NCBI GenBank assembly: GCA_947625665.1
Contig: CANQPF010000012.1
Span: 1 to 33,434 of the forward strand
DNA length: 33,434 bases
DNA from: an uncultured Clostridia bacterium
GTDB lineage: Bacteria; Bacillota; Clostridia; TANB77; CAG-508
Direction: 5' to 3'
In this document: positions 26,346 through 33,434 of the stretch, in pieces
Layout: each line of letters begins with the position of its first letter
Numbering within the stretch: position 1 is the stretch's first letter
Notes under the pieces: generated by a model
What the model was told of the DNA's origin: nothing
Databases searched by the model: none
What the model saw: only the letters and a program-made list of their open reading frames with translations
Position numbers and translations under genes: made by a program

Positions 26346-27215
26346 ATGAAGAAAAAATTAATTATAGGAATAATTTTTGGAATACTTTTAGTAATAATTG
26401 CAATATTAATTTTAATGTTAAAGATTACATATATAAAACATCCGACAGAGGAAGTAAAGGAAACTTGCAATGTAGAAACAATGAAGTATCAAGACAAAGA
26501 TGTATATGTAGTAACACCCAAAGATAGTGAAATAAAAGGTAAAACTGTATTGTATTTTCATGGTGGTGCATACATGGCAGATATGTCTGTTAGTCATTGG
26601 AATTTTATAAAGAATTTCGTAAACGATGCAAAAGTAAGAGTTGTATTACCAGAATATCCTTTAGCACCTAAATATGGTTATGAAGATGTATTTAATATGG
26701 TTGAACCATTGTACAAAGAAATGGTTCAACAAATTGGAGCAGAAAATATAGTATTAATGGGTGATTCTGCTGGAGGTGGATTAAGTTTAGCATTGTTGGA
26801 AAAATTAGAAGATGATGTTTCAGCTCCATCAAAAACGATAACAATATCTCCATGGTTGGATGTAAGTATGTCAAACGAGCAAGAAAAAGAAGTCCAAAAA
26901 AATGATAAAGAATTAAATATAGAACAATTAAAAATTGCGGGAATAGCATATGCTGGAGAAAAAAATCTAAAAAATTATTTAGCAAGCCCTATTTATGGAG
27001 ATGTTAGCAAATTAAAAAATGTAACAATACTTACTGGTACATATGATATTTTGAATCCAGACGTATACCAGTTACAGAAAAAAGCTAATGATGCAGGAAT
27101 AGATATTGAAGTGAAAACATATAATAAGGCACCACATATTTGGATAATAACGAAAAATGCTGATAACGAATTAGTTGAGCAAGGATATAATGATTTGATC
27201 TCACTTATGAATTAA
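26346..27215 (+). CDS. Membrane-anchored alpha/beta hydrolase (hormone-sensitive lipase-like)
   Basis: The 289-residue product begins with a basic stretch and one hydrophobic helix at about residues 5-28, without a clear cleavage site, so it is probably anchored with the enzyme outside the cell. The catalytic domain shows the HGG oxyanion motif (YFHGGAY, H72-G74), the nucleophile elbow GDSAGG with S141, a candidate acid in GTYDIL and a candidate histidine in KAPHIWI. This is the pattern of the hormone-sensitive-lipase and acetyl-esterase group. It is first in an apparent three-gene operon with a condensation-fold acyltransferase and a six-helix membrane protein, so its substrate may be an acyl ester made or moved by these neighbours. 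Substrate unknown. Confidence 0.85.
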   Translation: MKKKLIIGIIFGILLVIIAILILMLKITYIKHPTEEVKETCNVETMKYQDKDVYVVTPKDSEIKGKTVLYFHGGAYMADMSVSHWNFIKNFVNDAKVRVVLPEYPLAPKYGYEDVFNMVEPLYKEMVQQIGAENIVLMGDSAGGGLSLALLEKLEDDVSAPSKTITISPWLDVSMSNEQEKEVQKNDKELNIEQLKIAGIAYAGEKNLKNYLASPIYGDVSKLKNVTILTGTYDILNPDVYQLQKKANDAGIDIEVKTYNKAPHIWIITKNADNELVEQGYNDLISLMN

Positions 27216-27242
27216 ATACATAAGATTAGGAGGTATTAAGAA

Positions 27243-28529
27243 GTGGATAAAAAGAAAGAGTTAGAATGGCGTAAATTAGATAATTCAGCTAAAATTTTTC
27301 CAATTTCAGCAGGAAAAAAGTATAGTGCTGTATTTAGACTATCTGCGATTTTAAAAGAAAATATAAATAGAAAAAAATTAGATATAGCTGTAAATAAAGC
27401 ATTAAAAAAATATGAGTCATTTAAAGTTAGAATGAAGTATGGATTTTTTTGGTATTATTTCGAACACAATACGAAAAAGCCAATTATCAGAAGAGAAAAA
27501 GAATATCCATGTAAATATATAAACCCAAAAACAAATAACAATTATTTATTTAAAGTTACATATTTTAAAAATAAAATTAATATAGATATAAACCATTCTT
27601 TAGCAGATGGAAATAGTGCAAGTATATTTTTTAGAGAAATTGTATATTCATATTTAGAATTAGCTCATGAAGAAAATTTTAAAGATGATGAGAGAAAAGT
27701 TAGAAAAGTAGAAGAAGTTACTACAGAAGACAGTTATATAAGTAATTATGATAAAAAAGCAAAATCTAATGCCTCAGCAAAAAAAGCATATAAATTGAAA
27801 GGAAAAAAACTAAAATTAGGAGCAATTTCTGTAACACATGAAATCATAGATTTTGAAAAGTTAAGAGAGAAATGCAAAGAAAAAGATGTAACTGTAACAC
27901 AATATTTATCAGCAGTTTTATTATATAGTATTTATACAGAAAATTGTGGAGCAACAATGAAAGAAGAGAAAAATATATTAAGAAAGCCATTGAAATTATG
28001 CATTCCAGTAGATTTAAGAAAGTATTATTCTTCAAAAACAATGTCAAACTTTTTCTCATACATAACACTTGAAACATATATGGAAAATGTAAAAAGTTTT
28101 GATGATATATTAGATATTGTGAAAAAAGATTTTAAACAAAAATTAACATTAGAAGAACTTAATAAAACAATGTCAGGAAATGTAAAAATAGGAATAAATC
28201 CTGTTATAAGAGTAATTCCTTTATTTCTGAAAAAGATTTTAGTTAGATTAAGCTACATAGAGATTAGGAAATACACAACTTTGACATATTCTAATATAGG
28301 AAGAATTGGTATTATAGGTAAGTACCAACAATATTTAGATTATTTTGTGATGTTGATATCCCCAGATCCAATGGAGAAGATAAAATGTTCTTCTTGCACA
28401 CTTGGAAATAAGTTGGTTTTTACATTTACATCTATATTAGCTGATAATAAGATTGAAAAAGCTTTTTGTAAATTTTTAACAAGTCAAGGAATAAATGTGG
28501 AAATTGAAAGTAATGGGGTGTTAGAATGA
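27243..28529 (+). CDS. Condensation-fold (alcohol acetyltransferase-like) acyltransferase, substrate unknown
   Basis: The 428-residue product has the NRPS-condensation/alcohol-acetyltransferase fold pattern. It opens with EWRKLDNSAKIFPIS, a start common to this group, and carries the active-site HSLADG (H118, D122), the HxxxDG motif, preceded by Asn instead of a second His. A later TYSNIGRIGI resembles the SNxG segment of the fold. There is no carrier-protein or adenylation domain and no signal peptide. A Lys-rich, low-complexity stretch lies at about 155-195. GTG at 27243, placed 9 bases after AGGAGG, is the start. It overlaps the following membrane protein gene by four bases. The natural acceptor is not evident; a lipid or sugar is possible. 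Confidence 0.75.
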   Translation: MDKKKELEWRKLDNSAKIFPISAGKKYSAVFRLSAILKENINRKKLDIAVNKALKKYESFKVRMKYGFFWYYFEHNTKKPIIRREKEYPCKYINPKTNNNYLFKVTYFKNKINIDINHSLADGNSASIFFREIVYSYLELAHEENFKDDERKVRKVEEVTTEDSYISNYDKKAKSNASAKKAYKLKGKKLKLGAISVTHEIIDFEKLREKCKEKDVTVTQYLSAVLLYSIYTENCGATMKEEKNILRKPLKLCIPVDLRKYYSSKTMSNFFSYITLETYMENVKSFDDILDIVKKDFKQKLTLEELNKTMSGNVKIGINPVIRVIPLFLKKILVRLSYIEIRKYTTLTYSNIGRIGIIGKYQQYLDYFVMLISPDPMEKIKCSSCTLGNKLVFTFTSILADNKIEKAFCKFLTSQGINVEIESNGVLE

Positions 28530-29089
28530 TATATCCAAAAAAAATAAATGCAAGGAAAACAAACATCATATTAAATTTATTTGCAGTAGTATCTATTTTG
28601 GTAGCGATTTTATTAATAATTATAAATAAATTGACTACGCCTAATATTCACTGGGCAGCTCTTAGTAATGCAGGAATTGTATATTTATGGATTACTGTAA
28701 TATATTCAATAAATAAAAATATTAACATTGCAGCACATGTGATGATTCAAACTTTTGCAATATCTTTACTTAATTTATATATTGATTATAAATTAGGTAT
28801 GGATGGTTGGTCTCTTAGTATATCAATTCCAATTATAATAATTATTGCAAATGTAACTATGTTATTTTTAACTATAGTAAGTAGTAGACGATATATAAGA
28901 TATGCAATTTTTCAATTAATTATCTTAGGATTTAGTACTTTACCAGCAATATTTATTTATGAGAATATGGTTCATAATAGAGTACTTTCATATGTGGCAA
29001 CGGGAATTGTTGCTATTAACTTTATTATAACAATTTGTTTAAGTGCAAGTGATGTTAAAGATGAAATTATACGTAAATTTCATTTATAA
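28526..29089 (+). CDS. Six-helix membrane protein, function unknown (DUF6320-like)
   Basis: The 187-residue product is almost entirely hydrophobic, with six predicted membrane helices at about residues 12-33, 42-62, 67-88, 95-117, 125-146 and 152-173, short loops and basic ends (MIYPKKINARK, RKFHL). It has no recognised catalytic motif. I recall a family labelled DUF6320 that sits beside such acyltransferase and hydrolase genes; this is memory, not a search. The ATGA overlap with the acyltransferase stop suggests translational coupling, and a role as its membrane partner or a transporter of its product is inferred. Confidence 0.7.
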   Translation: MIYPKKINARKTNIILNLFAVVSILVAILLIIINKLTTPNIHWAALSNAGIVYLWITVIYSINKNINIAAHVMIQTFAISLLNLYIDYKLGMDGWSLSISIPIIIIIANVTMLFLTIVSSRRYIRYAIFQLIILGFSTLPAIFIYENMVHNRVLSYVATGIVAINFIITICLSASDVKDEIIRKFHL

Positions 29090-29107
29090 AATTAGAAGGA
29101 GAAAACA

Positions 29108-30145
29108 ATGAAACAAATAAAAAACTATGATTTAGAACAGTTAAAAGAAGAAATGAAATCTATTGGAGAAAAGCCATTTAGGGCAGAGCAAATTTTTAAA
29201 TGGTTATATCAAGAAAAAGTAGATAGTTTTGATGAAATGACAAATCTTTCTCTTGAATTAAGAAAAATACTTGAGCAAAATTATACTTTAAATGAATATA
29301 AAATATTGAGAAAACAAGAAGCAAGTGATGGCACAAAAAAATATCTTTTTGATATATTAGATGGAAATGCAATTGAAACTGTTTTAATGAGTTATCATCA
29401 CGGATATTCAATATGTGTAACAACACAAGTTGGATGTAAGATGGGGTGTAAATTTTGTGCTTCAACAGGAATTCCTTTTATAAGAAATTTGACAAGTGGC
29501 GAAATTGTAGAGCAAATACTTGCTGTTGAACGTGATACAGGAGTAAGAGTTTCAAATGTTGTATTTATGGGAATTGGAGAACCATTAGATAATTATGATA
29601 ATGTAATAAATGCAATTAGAATTATAAATAATCCTAAAGGGATTAACATAGGGGCTAGACATATAAGCATTTCAACTAGTGGAATAGTTCCAAAAATATA
29701 TAGACTTGCTGAAGAGAATATTCAGTGTACTCTTTCTATTTCATTACATGCAACTACTAATGAAAAACGTAGTGAAATGATGCCAATTAATAACACATAC
29801 AAAATAGAAGAACTAATACAAGCTTGTAAAGATTATATAGCAAAAACAAATAGAAGAGTTTCTTTTGAATATGCTTTAGCAAAAGAAAATAATGATAACT
29901 TGCAAGATGCAAAACAATTAGTAAAATTATTAAGAGGAATGAATTGCCATGTAAATTTAATTCCTATTAATAAAATTGAAAACGGAAAATATACGAAATC
30001 ATCTAATGAAAATATTATGAAATTTAGAGACTACTTAAATGATCATGGTATTGTTGCGACAATTAGAAGAGAGTTAGGTTCAGATATAGAAGCGGCATGT
30101 GGTCAGTTGCGTAGAAAAAGTATAAAAGAGGATTCTGATTATTGA
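29108..30145 (+). CDS. rlmN: Dual-specificity RNA methyltransferase RlmN
   Basis: RlmN is a radical SAM enzyme that methylates C2 of A2503 in 23S rRNA and A37 in some tRNAs. The 345-residue product is full length. It has the N-terminal HhH-like part (LEQLKEEMKSIGEKPFRAEQIFKWLYQ), the 4Fe-4S motif CKMGCKFC, VVFMGIGEPLDNYDNV, ISTSGIVPKI, LSISLHATT and the C-terminal IRRELGSDIEAACGQL, which holds the methyl-carrying cysteine. AGAAGGAG precedes the ATG. It lies 18 bases after the membrane protein gene and may share its transcript. The promoter of the next gene overlaps its stop codon. Confidence 0.97.
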   Translation: MKQIKNYDLEQLKEEMKSIGEKPFRAEQIFKWLYQEKVDSFDEMTNLSLELRKILEQNYTLNEYKILRKQEASDGTKKYLFDILDGNAIETVLMSYHHGYSICVTTQVGCKMGCKFCASTGIPFIRNLTSGEIVEQILAVERDTGVRVSNVVFMGIGEPLDNYDNVINAIRIINNPKGINIGARHISISTSGIVPKIYRLAEENIQCTLSISLHATTNEKRSEMMPINNTYKIEELIQACKDYIAKTNRRVSFEYALAKENNDNLQDAKQLVKLLRGMNCHVNLIPINKIENGKYTKSSNENIMKFRDYLNDHGIVATIRRELGSDIEAACGQLRRKSIKEDSDY

Positions 30146-30170
30146 TAATTAGGTAAAAATATAGTACAAT
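30142..30170 (+). promoter_or_regulatory. Promoter of the Asp23-ATPase-cmk genes
   Basis: TTGATA (30142-30147) and TACAAT (30165-30170) with a 17-base spacer. The -35 box contains the rlmN stop codon. The next start codon lies 42 bases downstream of the -10 box. Confidence 0.75.
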
Positions 30171-30212
30171 TAGTGAAAATGACATGAATTCATAAAAAAA
30201 GAGGAGATAAAA

Positions 30213-31073
30213 ATGTTATTAAGTGAAATATTAGCAAGCAAAATAAAAGTATATGCTTTTGTCGGACCTTCAGGGACAGGAAAAAGTTATAGGGCACAAA
30301 TGGTTGCTAGAGATAAAAATACTCACTTTATTATAGATGATGGATTATTAATTAAGGATAATGAGGTAATAGCAGGAAAGTCTGCAAAAAAAGCACCAAC
30401 TAAAATAGAAACAGTAAAAAAAGCTTTGTTTTTTGAAGATAGTGAAAAAGAAGCAATAGTTAAAGCAATAAAAAAGTATAGACCTCAAAGTATTTTAATA
30501 CTTGGGACTTCTGATGGAATGGTGCAAAAAATTGCAGCAAATTTAGGATTGCCAGAAATTTCAGAAATTATATATATAACAGATGTTGCAACAGAGCAAG
30601 AAATGCAGACTGCCAAAAGAATAAGAATGACAGAAGGAAAACATGTTATACCAGTTCCAACATTTGAAATAAAGAAGGATTTTTCAGGTTATTTATTAGA
30701 TCCTTTACAAATATTTAAATCAAAAGGTAAGGGAAACAAACCATATATATCTGAAAAATCAATTATTCGACCTACTTTTAGTTATATGGGAAAATTCACA
30801 ATTTCAGACAATGTATTTAGACAGATTGTTGAATATTTAGCAATAAAGGCACCATCTATACACAAAATTATGAAGTTACGTGTAGATAGCTTTGGTGAAG
30901 GTGTAAGAATATATATGGAAGTTACAATTGTATATGGTTACAATGTTGTTGATGGACTAAAGCTTTTTAAAGAAAAAGTTTGTAAAGAAATCGGCAAGTT
31001 GACTAGTATGAATGTAGAAGAGATAGAAGTTGTTGCAAGAAATATATTTGTACCAGATAAGGAGGAAGAATAA
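30213..31073 (+). CDS. P-loop ATPase fused to an Asp23/Gls24-like domain, function unknown
   Basis: The 286-residue product has a Walker A motif GPSGTGKS at residues 18-25 (K24) directly after a short strand. A nucleotide-binding domain follows to about 170, with a Walker-B-like SILILGTSD region and TDVATEQEM. From about residue 192, MGKFTISDNVFRQIVEYLA, then VRIYMEVTIVYGYNVVDGL, and KEIGKLTSMNVEEIEVVARNIFV match the Asp23/Gls24 envelope-stress fold. I do not recognise a named protein with this architecture. The gene overlaps cmk by one base (TAATG), so the two are co-translated. No membrane segment is visible. Possible roles, such as a membrane-proximal or RNA-associated regulator, remain speculation. 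Confidence 0.72.
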   Translation: MLLSEILASKIKVYAFVGPSGTGKSYRAQMVARDKNTHFIIDDGLLIKDNEVIAGKSAKKAPTKIETVKKALFFEDSEKEAIVKAIKKYRPQSILILGTSDGMVQKIAANLGLPEISEIIYITDVATEQEMQTAKRIRMTEGKHVIPVPTFEIKKDFSGYLLDPLQIFKSKGKGNKPYISEKSIIRPTFSYMGKFTISDNVFRQIVEYLAIKAPSIHKIMKLRVDSFGEGVRIYMEVTIVYGYNVVDGLKLFKEKVCKEIGKLTSMNVEEIEVVARNIFVPDKEEE

Positions 31074-31738
31074 TGTCATTTATAGTTGCAATAGATGGAC
31101 CAGCAGGAGCAGGAAAAGGAACAGTTACAGAAGAAGTAAGTAAAAGATTAGGATTAGTAAATATTGGTTCGGGTTCAGCATATAGAGCTGTTGCACTTGA
31201 AACAATAAATAAGGGAATTGCAATAAATGAAACAGAGAAGATTATTGATTTATTGGATAAAATAAAGATAGAATTTGGAATGAAAAATAATAAGGATATA
31301 ATATATTTAAACGGAGAGGATGTTACTGAAAGAATCCGTGAGAAAGATGTAAGCCAAACAGTATCACAAGTATCTTCAATTAAAGAGGTTAGATTTAAGT
31401 TAAATGACATTTTTAGAAAATGTGCAGATGGAAAAAATGTAATCATGGAAGGTAGAGATATTGGAACGTATGTATTTCCTAATGCAGATGTAAAAATATA
31501 TTTAGATGCAACTCCAGAGGAAAGAGCTAATAGAAGATTTAGACAAAATAAAGAAAAGGGAATTGAAATGACCTATGAAGAAGTTTTAGAAAATATTAAG
31601 ATGAGAGACAAAAATGATATGGAAAAAGAAATTGGAGCTCTAGCAAAAGCAGAAGATGCAATATATATTGATTCTACAGGAATGTCAGTTGAAGAAGAAG
31701 TTCAAAAAGTATTGGATGTTATTGGAAAAATAAATTAA
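31073..31738 (+). CDS. cmk: Cytidylate kinase
   Basis: Cmk phosphorylates CMP and dCMP with ATP. The 221-residue product has family length and motifs: IAIDGPAGAGKGTVTEEV (P-loop), the substrate-binding GSGSAYRAVAL, EGRDIGTYVFPNADVKIYLDA and ERANRRFRQN with the RxxR lid arginines. The final motif is RDKNDMEKEIGALAKAEDAIYID. The start ATG overlaps the stop of the ATPase-Asp23 gene by one base, and an AAGGAGG site lies upstream. A plsC acyltransferase follows 63 bases downstream, an arrangement common in Firmicutes (cmk-plsC). Confidence 0.97.
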   Translation: MSFIVAIDGPAGAGKGTVTEEVSKRLGLVNIGSGSAYRAVALETINKGIAINETEKIIDLLDKIKIEFGMKNNKDIIYLNGEDVTERIREKDVSQTVSQVSSIKEVRFKLNDIFRKCADGKNVIMEGRDIGTYVFPNADVKIYLDATPEERANRRFRQNKEKGIEMTYEEVLENIKMRDKNDMEKEIGALAKAEDAIYIDSTGMSVEEEVQKVLDVIGKIN

Positions 31739-31801
31739 ATTTAGTATAAAGTAGCTTGAAGATGTATCACATATCACATAAAAGTAAAAGGGGTTGAAAA
31801 A

Positions 31802-32386
31802 ATGAAAAAAGTAATAAAGGTTATAGTTAAATCTGCTATTATGATGTGGTTTAAAGTACGTAATAGAGTAAAAATAATAGGAAAAGAAAATATTCCTAAG
31901 GAAGGACCTCTGATATTTTGTGGAAATCATAGAACATATGCAGATCCCCCACTAATGGTTGTTACTGCTACACGAGATATGAAATTTTTAGCAAAAAAAG
32001 AATTGTATGACAATAAATTTTTTACATTTTTAGGTTGGGTTTTTGAAGCAATACCTGTTAATAGAAATGAAAAAGATGTAGGTGCTATAAAACAATCTTT
32101 AAAAGTTTTAAAATCAGGAGGTTGTATTGCATTATTCCCTGAAGGAACCAGAAATGGAATAGCAAAAGGAGAAAAAGCAAAAGATGGTGTAGCTTTTTTT
32201 GCAGTTAGAAGCGGAGCAAAAGTTGTACCTTGTGGTATATCTGGAGGAGAAAAAGAAAATAGAAGAATCACTATAAAATATGGTAAACCTTTAGATTTTA
32301 GTAAGTATAAAGGAACTAAAGATAAAGAACAATTAGATAAAATAACAGATGAAATAATGAAAAATATAGTAGAGCTATCTAAATAA
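31802..32386 (+). CDS. plsC: 1-acyl-sn-glycerol-3-phosphate acyltransferase
   Basis: PlsC acylates lysophosphatidic acid to phosphatidic acid at the membrane. The 194-residue product has the HX4D motif in GNHRTYADP (catalytic His and Asp), a second block NRNEKDVGAIKQSLK and the FPEGTRNG motif, then VPCGISGG. It is a short, compact form with no obvious membrane helix beyond a hydrophobic N-terminal region. AAAAGGGG precedes the ATG. A terminator lies directly at its stop codon. Confidence 0.93.
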   Translation: MKKVIKVIVKSAIMMWFKVRNRVKIIGKENIPKEGPLIFCGNHRTYADPPLMVVTATRDMKFLAKKELYDNKFFTFLGWVFEAIPVNRNEKDVGAIKQSLKVLKSGGCIALFPEGTRNGIAKGEKAKDGVAFFAVRSGAKVVPCGISGGEKENRRITIKYGKPLDFSKYKGTKDKEQLDKITDEIMKNIVELSK

Positions 32387-32400
32387 AAGATAGCTTTTTT
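32372..32400 (+). terminator. Rho-independent terminator after plsC
   Basis: AGCTATCT (32373-32380) pairs exactly with AGATAGCT (32388-32395), extendable by one wobble, and runs into six T (32395-32400). The left arm lies in the last plsC codons and the stop codon TAA is in the loop. Confidence 0.92.
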
Positions 32401-32413
32401 CATTATTGCGTAT

Positions 32414-32442
32414 TTGACAAACAGACCAAACAGGTGTATAAT
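32414..32442 (+). promoter_or_regulatory. Sigma-A promoter of typA
   Basis: TTGACA (32414-32419) and TATAAT (32437-32442), both perfect consensus, with a 17-base spacer. The typA start lies 51 bases after the -10 box. Confidence 0.95.
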
Positions 32443-32493
32443 TAGGAAGTTGGAATTAAGAGATAAAAATATTGAAAAGGGGTTAGAAAATCA

Positions 32494-33434
32494 ATGAATA
32501 ACGAGAAGATAAGAAATATAGCAATAATCGCACACGTAGATCATGGAAAAACTACATTAGTAGATGCATTACTAAAACAAAGTCATGTATTTAGAGAAAA
32601 CGAACAAGTAGAAGAAAGGATAATGGATTCTAATGACTTAGAGAAAGAAAGAGGAATCACAATATTATCAAAAAATACATCAATAATGTATAATGATATA
32701 AAAATAAACATAGTTGATACACCAGGACATGCTGATTTTGGAGGAGAAGTTGAAAGAGTTTTAAAAACAGTAGATGGTGTTTTGTTACTAGTTGATGCTT
32801 TTGAAGGAGCAATGCCTCAAACAAGAGAAGTTTTGAAAAAGTCATTAGCTCTAAATCTAAAGCCAATAGTTGTTATAAACAAGATAGATAGACCAGGAGC
32901 AAATCCTCAAAAAGTTTTAGATCAAGTAATTGAATTATTTATAGAATTAGATGCAACTGATGACCAACTAGAATTTCCTGTAGTTTATGCTTCAGCAAAA
33001 CAAGGAATTGGTAAAATGAATATTGAAGATGAGTCTGACAACTTAAATTGTTTATTTGAAACGATAGTAAATACAATAAGTGCACCAAATTGTGATGAAG
33101 AAGGTCCTGCTCAAATGTTAGTTTCTAATATAGATTATGATGAATATGTAGGAAGAATTGCTGTAGGAAGAGTTGAAAGAGGAAGTATTAAAGTTGGAAT
33201 GCCAGTATCTATCTGTGGTAAAGAAGATAAAGTAACACAAGGAAAGATTGCAAAAGTTTATACACATGTTGGATTAAATAAAGTTGAAGTTGAAGAAGGA
33301 AAAGCAGGGGATATTATAGAACTTGCAGGAATTTCAGATATCAACATTGGTGATACAATTTGTGACTTTAACCACCCAGAAAAGATACCATTTGTGGATA
33401 TTGATGAACCTACAGTTTCTATGACATTTAGTGT
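32494..33434 (+). CDS. typA: Ribosome-associated GTPase TypA/BipA (partial, runs off the right edge)
   Basis: The first 313 codons are present. The product opens MNNEKIRNIAIIAHVDHGKTT with the G1 loop and continues with LEKERGITIL (switch I), DTPGHADFGGEVERV (G3), NKIDRPGA (G4) and YASAKQG (G5). The domain after the G domain reads SNIDYDEYVGRIAVGRVERG, which distinguishes TypA/BipA from EF-G and LepA. TypA acts on the ribosome in stress and low-temperature growth and in 50S assembly. The start at 32494 has an AAAAGGGG site 11 bases upstream. The remaining half lies outside the window. Confidence 0.97.
   Translation, partial: MNNEKIRNIAIIAHVDHGKTTLVDALLKQSHVFRENEQVEERIMDSNDLEKERGITILSKNTSIMYNDIKINIVDTPGHADFGGEVERVLKTVDGVLLLVDAFEGAMPQTREVLKKSLALNLKPIVVINKIDRPGANPQKVLDQVIELFIELDATDDQLEFPVVYASAKQGIGKMNIEDESDNLNCLFETIVNTISAPNCDEEGPAQMLVSNIDYDEYVGRIAVGRVERGSIKVGMPVSICGKEDKVTQGKIAKVYTHVGLNKVEVEEGKAGDIIELAGISDINIGDTICDFNHPEKIPFVDIDEPTVSMTFS

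Noticed and set aside
31003..31446. A 147-codon minus-strand frame across the ATPase-Asp23/cmk junction
   Set aside because: Antisense to two well-supported, overlapping genes, with no promoter or ribosome binding site visible.
31757..31790. Candidate promoter TTGAAG with TAAAAG upstream of plsC
   Set aside because: The -10 box matches only about half of the consensus; plsC is more likely co-transcribed with cmk.
31927..32403. A 158-codon minus-strand frame opposite plsC
   Set aside because: It covers plsC in antisense and starts in the terminator hairpin; no signal supports translation.

Overview
This window looks like a chromosomal segment of an AT-rich, spore-forming member of the Clostridia (Bacillota). 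Three things point there: very AT-rich third codon positions with AGA dominating arginine codons, strong AGGAGG-type ribosome binding sites, and the gene content (a short spoVAC-spoVAD-spoVAE set, and an HrcA-led heat-shock operon with CIRCE operators). An uncultured gut-type Clostridia lineage would fit, but I cannot name a species. I see no tRNA, rRNA, CRISPR array, insertion sequence or prophage, and no gene-free stretch longer than about 190 bases.

Layout. (1) 1-2515: end of a lower-glycolysis operon (pgk end, tpiA, gpmI). (2) 2586-5259: a YezG/EsaG-like immunity-fold protein with a long charged tail, then a NifU-like scaffold protein and a GGGtGRT-family protein. (3) 5262-7451, minus strand: dodecin, spoVAC, spoVAD and a frameshifted spoVAE, converging on the GGGtGRT gene through a shared terminator hairpin. 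(4) 7576-8919: rsmB with its own promoter. (5) 9108-19632: a complete Gram-positive type IV pilus operon. Its order is a pilM-pilN fusion, pilO-like, a PilP-like membrane protein, two paralogous major-type pilins, a divergent prepilin peptidase, two minor pilins, pilB, pilT and pilC, closed by a terminator. (6) 19758-21347: ROK sugar kinase and a divergent Ham1-fold protein. (7) 21410-26199: hrcA-grpE-dnaK-dnaJ behind a sigma-A promoter, one near-perfect CIRCE and a second CIRCE-like operator. (8) 26346-29089: a three-gene unit of membrane-anchored alpha/beta hydrolase, condensation-fold acyltransferase and six-helix membrane protein, function unknown. (9) 29108-32386: rlmN, a P-loop ATPase fused to an Asp23/Gls24 domain, cmk and plsC. 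(10) 32494 to the end: start of typA/bipA.

How the genes work together. The pilus operon encodes the inner-membrane platform (PilM, PilN, PilO, PilC), the extension and retraction motors (PilB, PilT), the pilins and a processing enzyme. It has no secretin, as expected for a single-membrane cell. The two major-type pilin genes lie between a Shine-Dalgarno-like element about 137 bases upstream that precedes no start codon and a perfect 12-bp hairpin downstream, which could raise pilin mRNA above the rest of the operon. The spoVA genes encode the dipicolinic acid channel used in sporulation and germination. The most unusual points are the PilM-PilN fusion, the orphan immunity-fold gene, the hydrolase/acyltransferase/membrane trio, the ATPase-Asp23 fusion, the prepilin peptidase without a recognisable GxGD motif, and the spoVAE frameshift.
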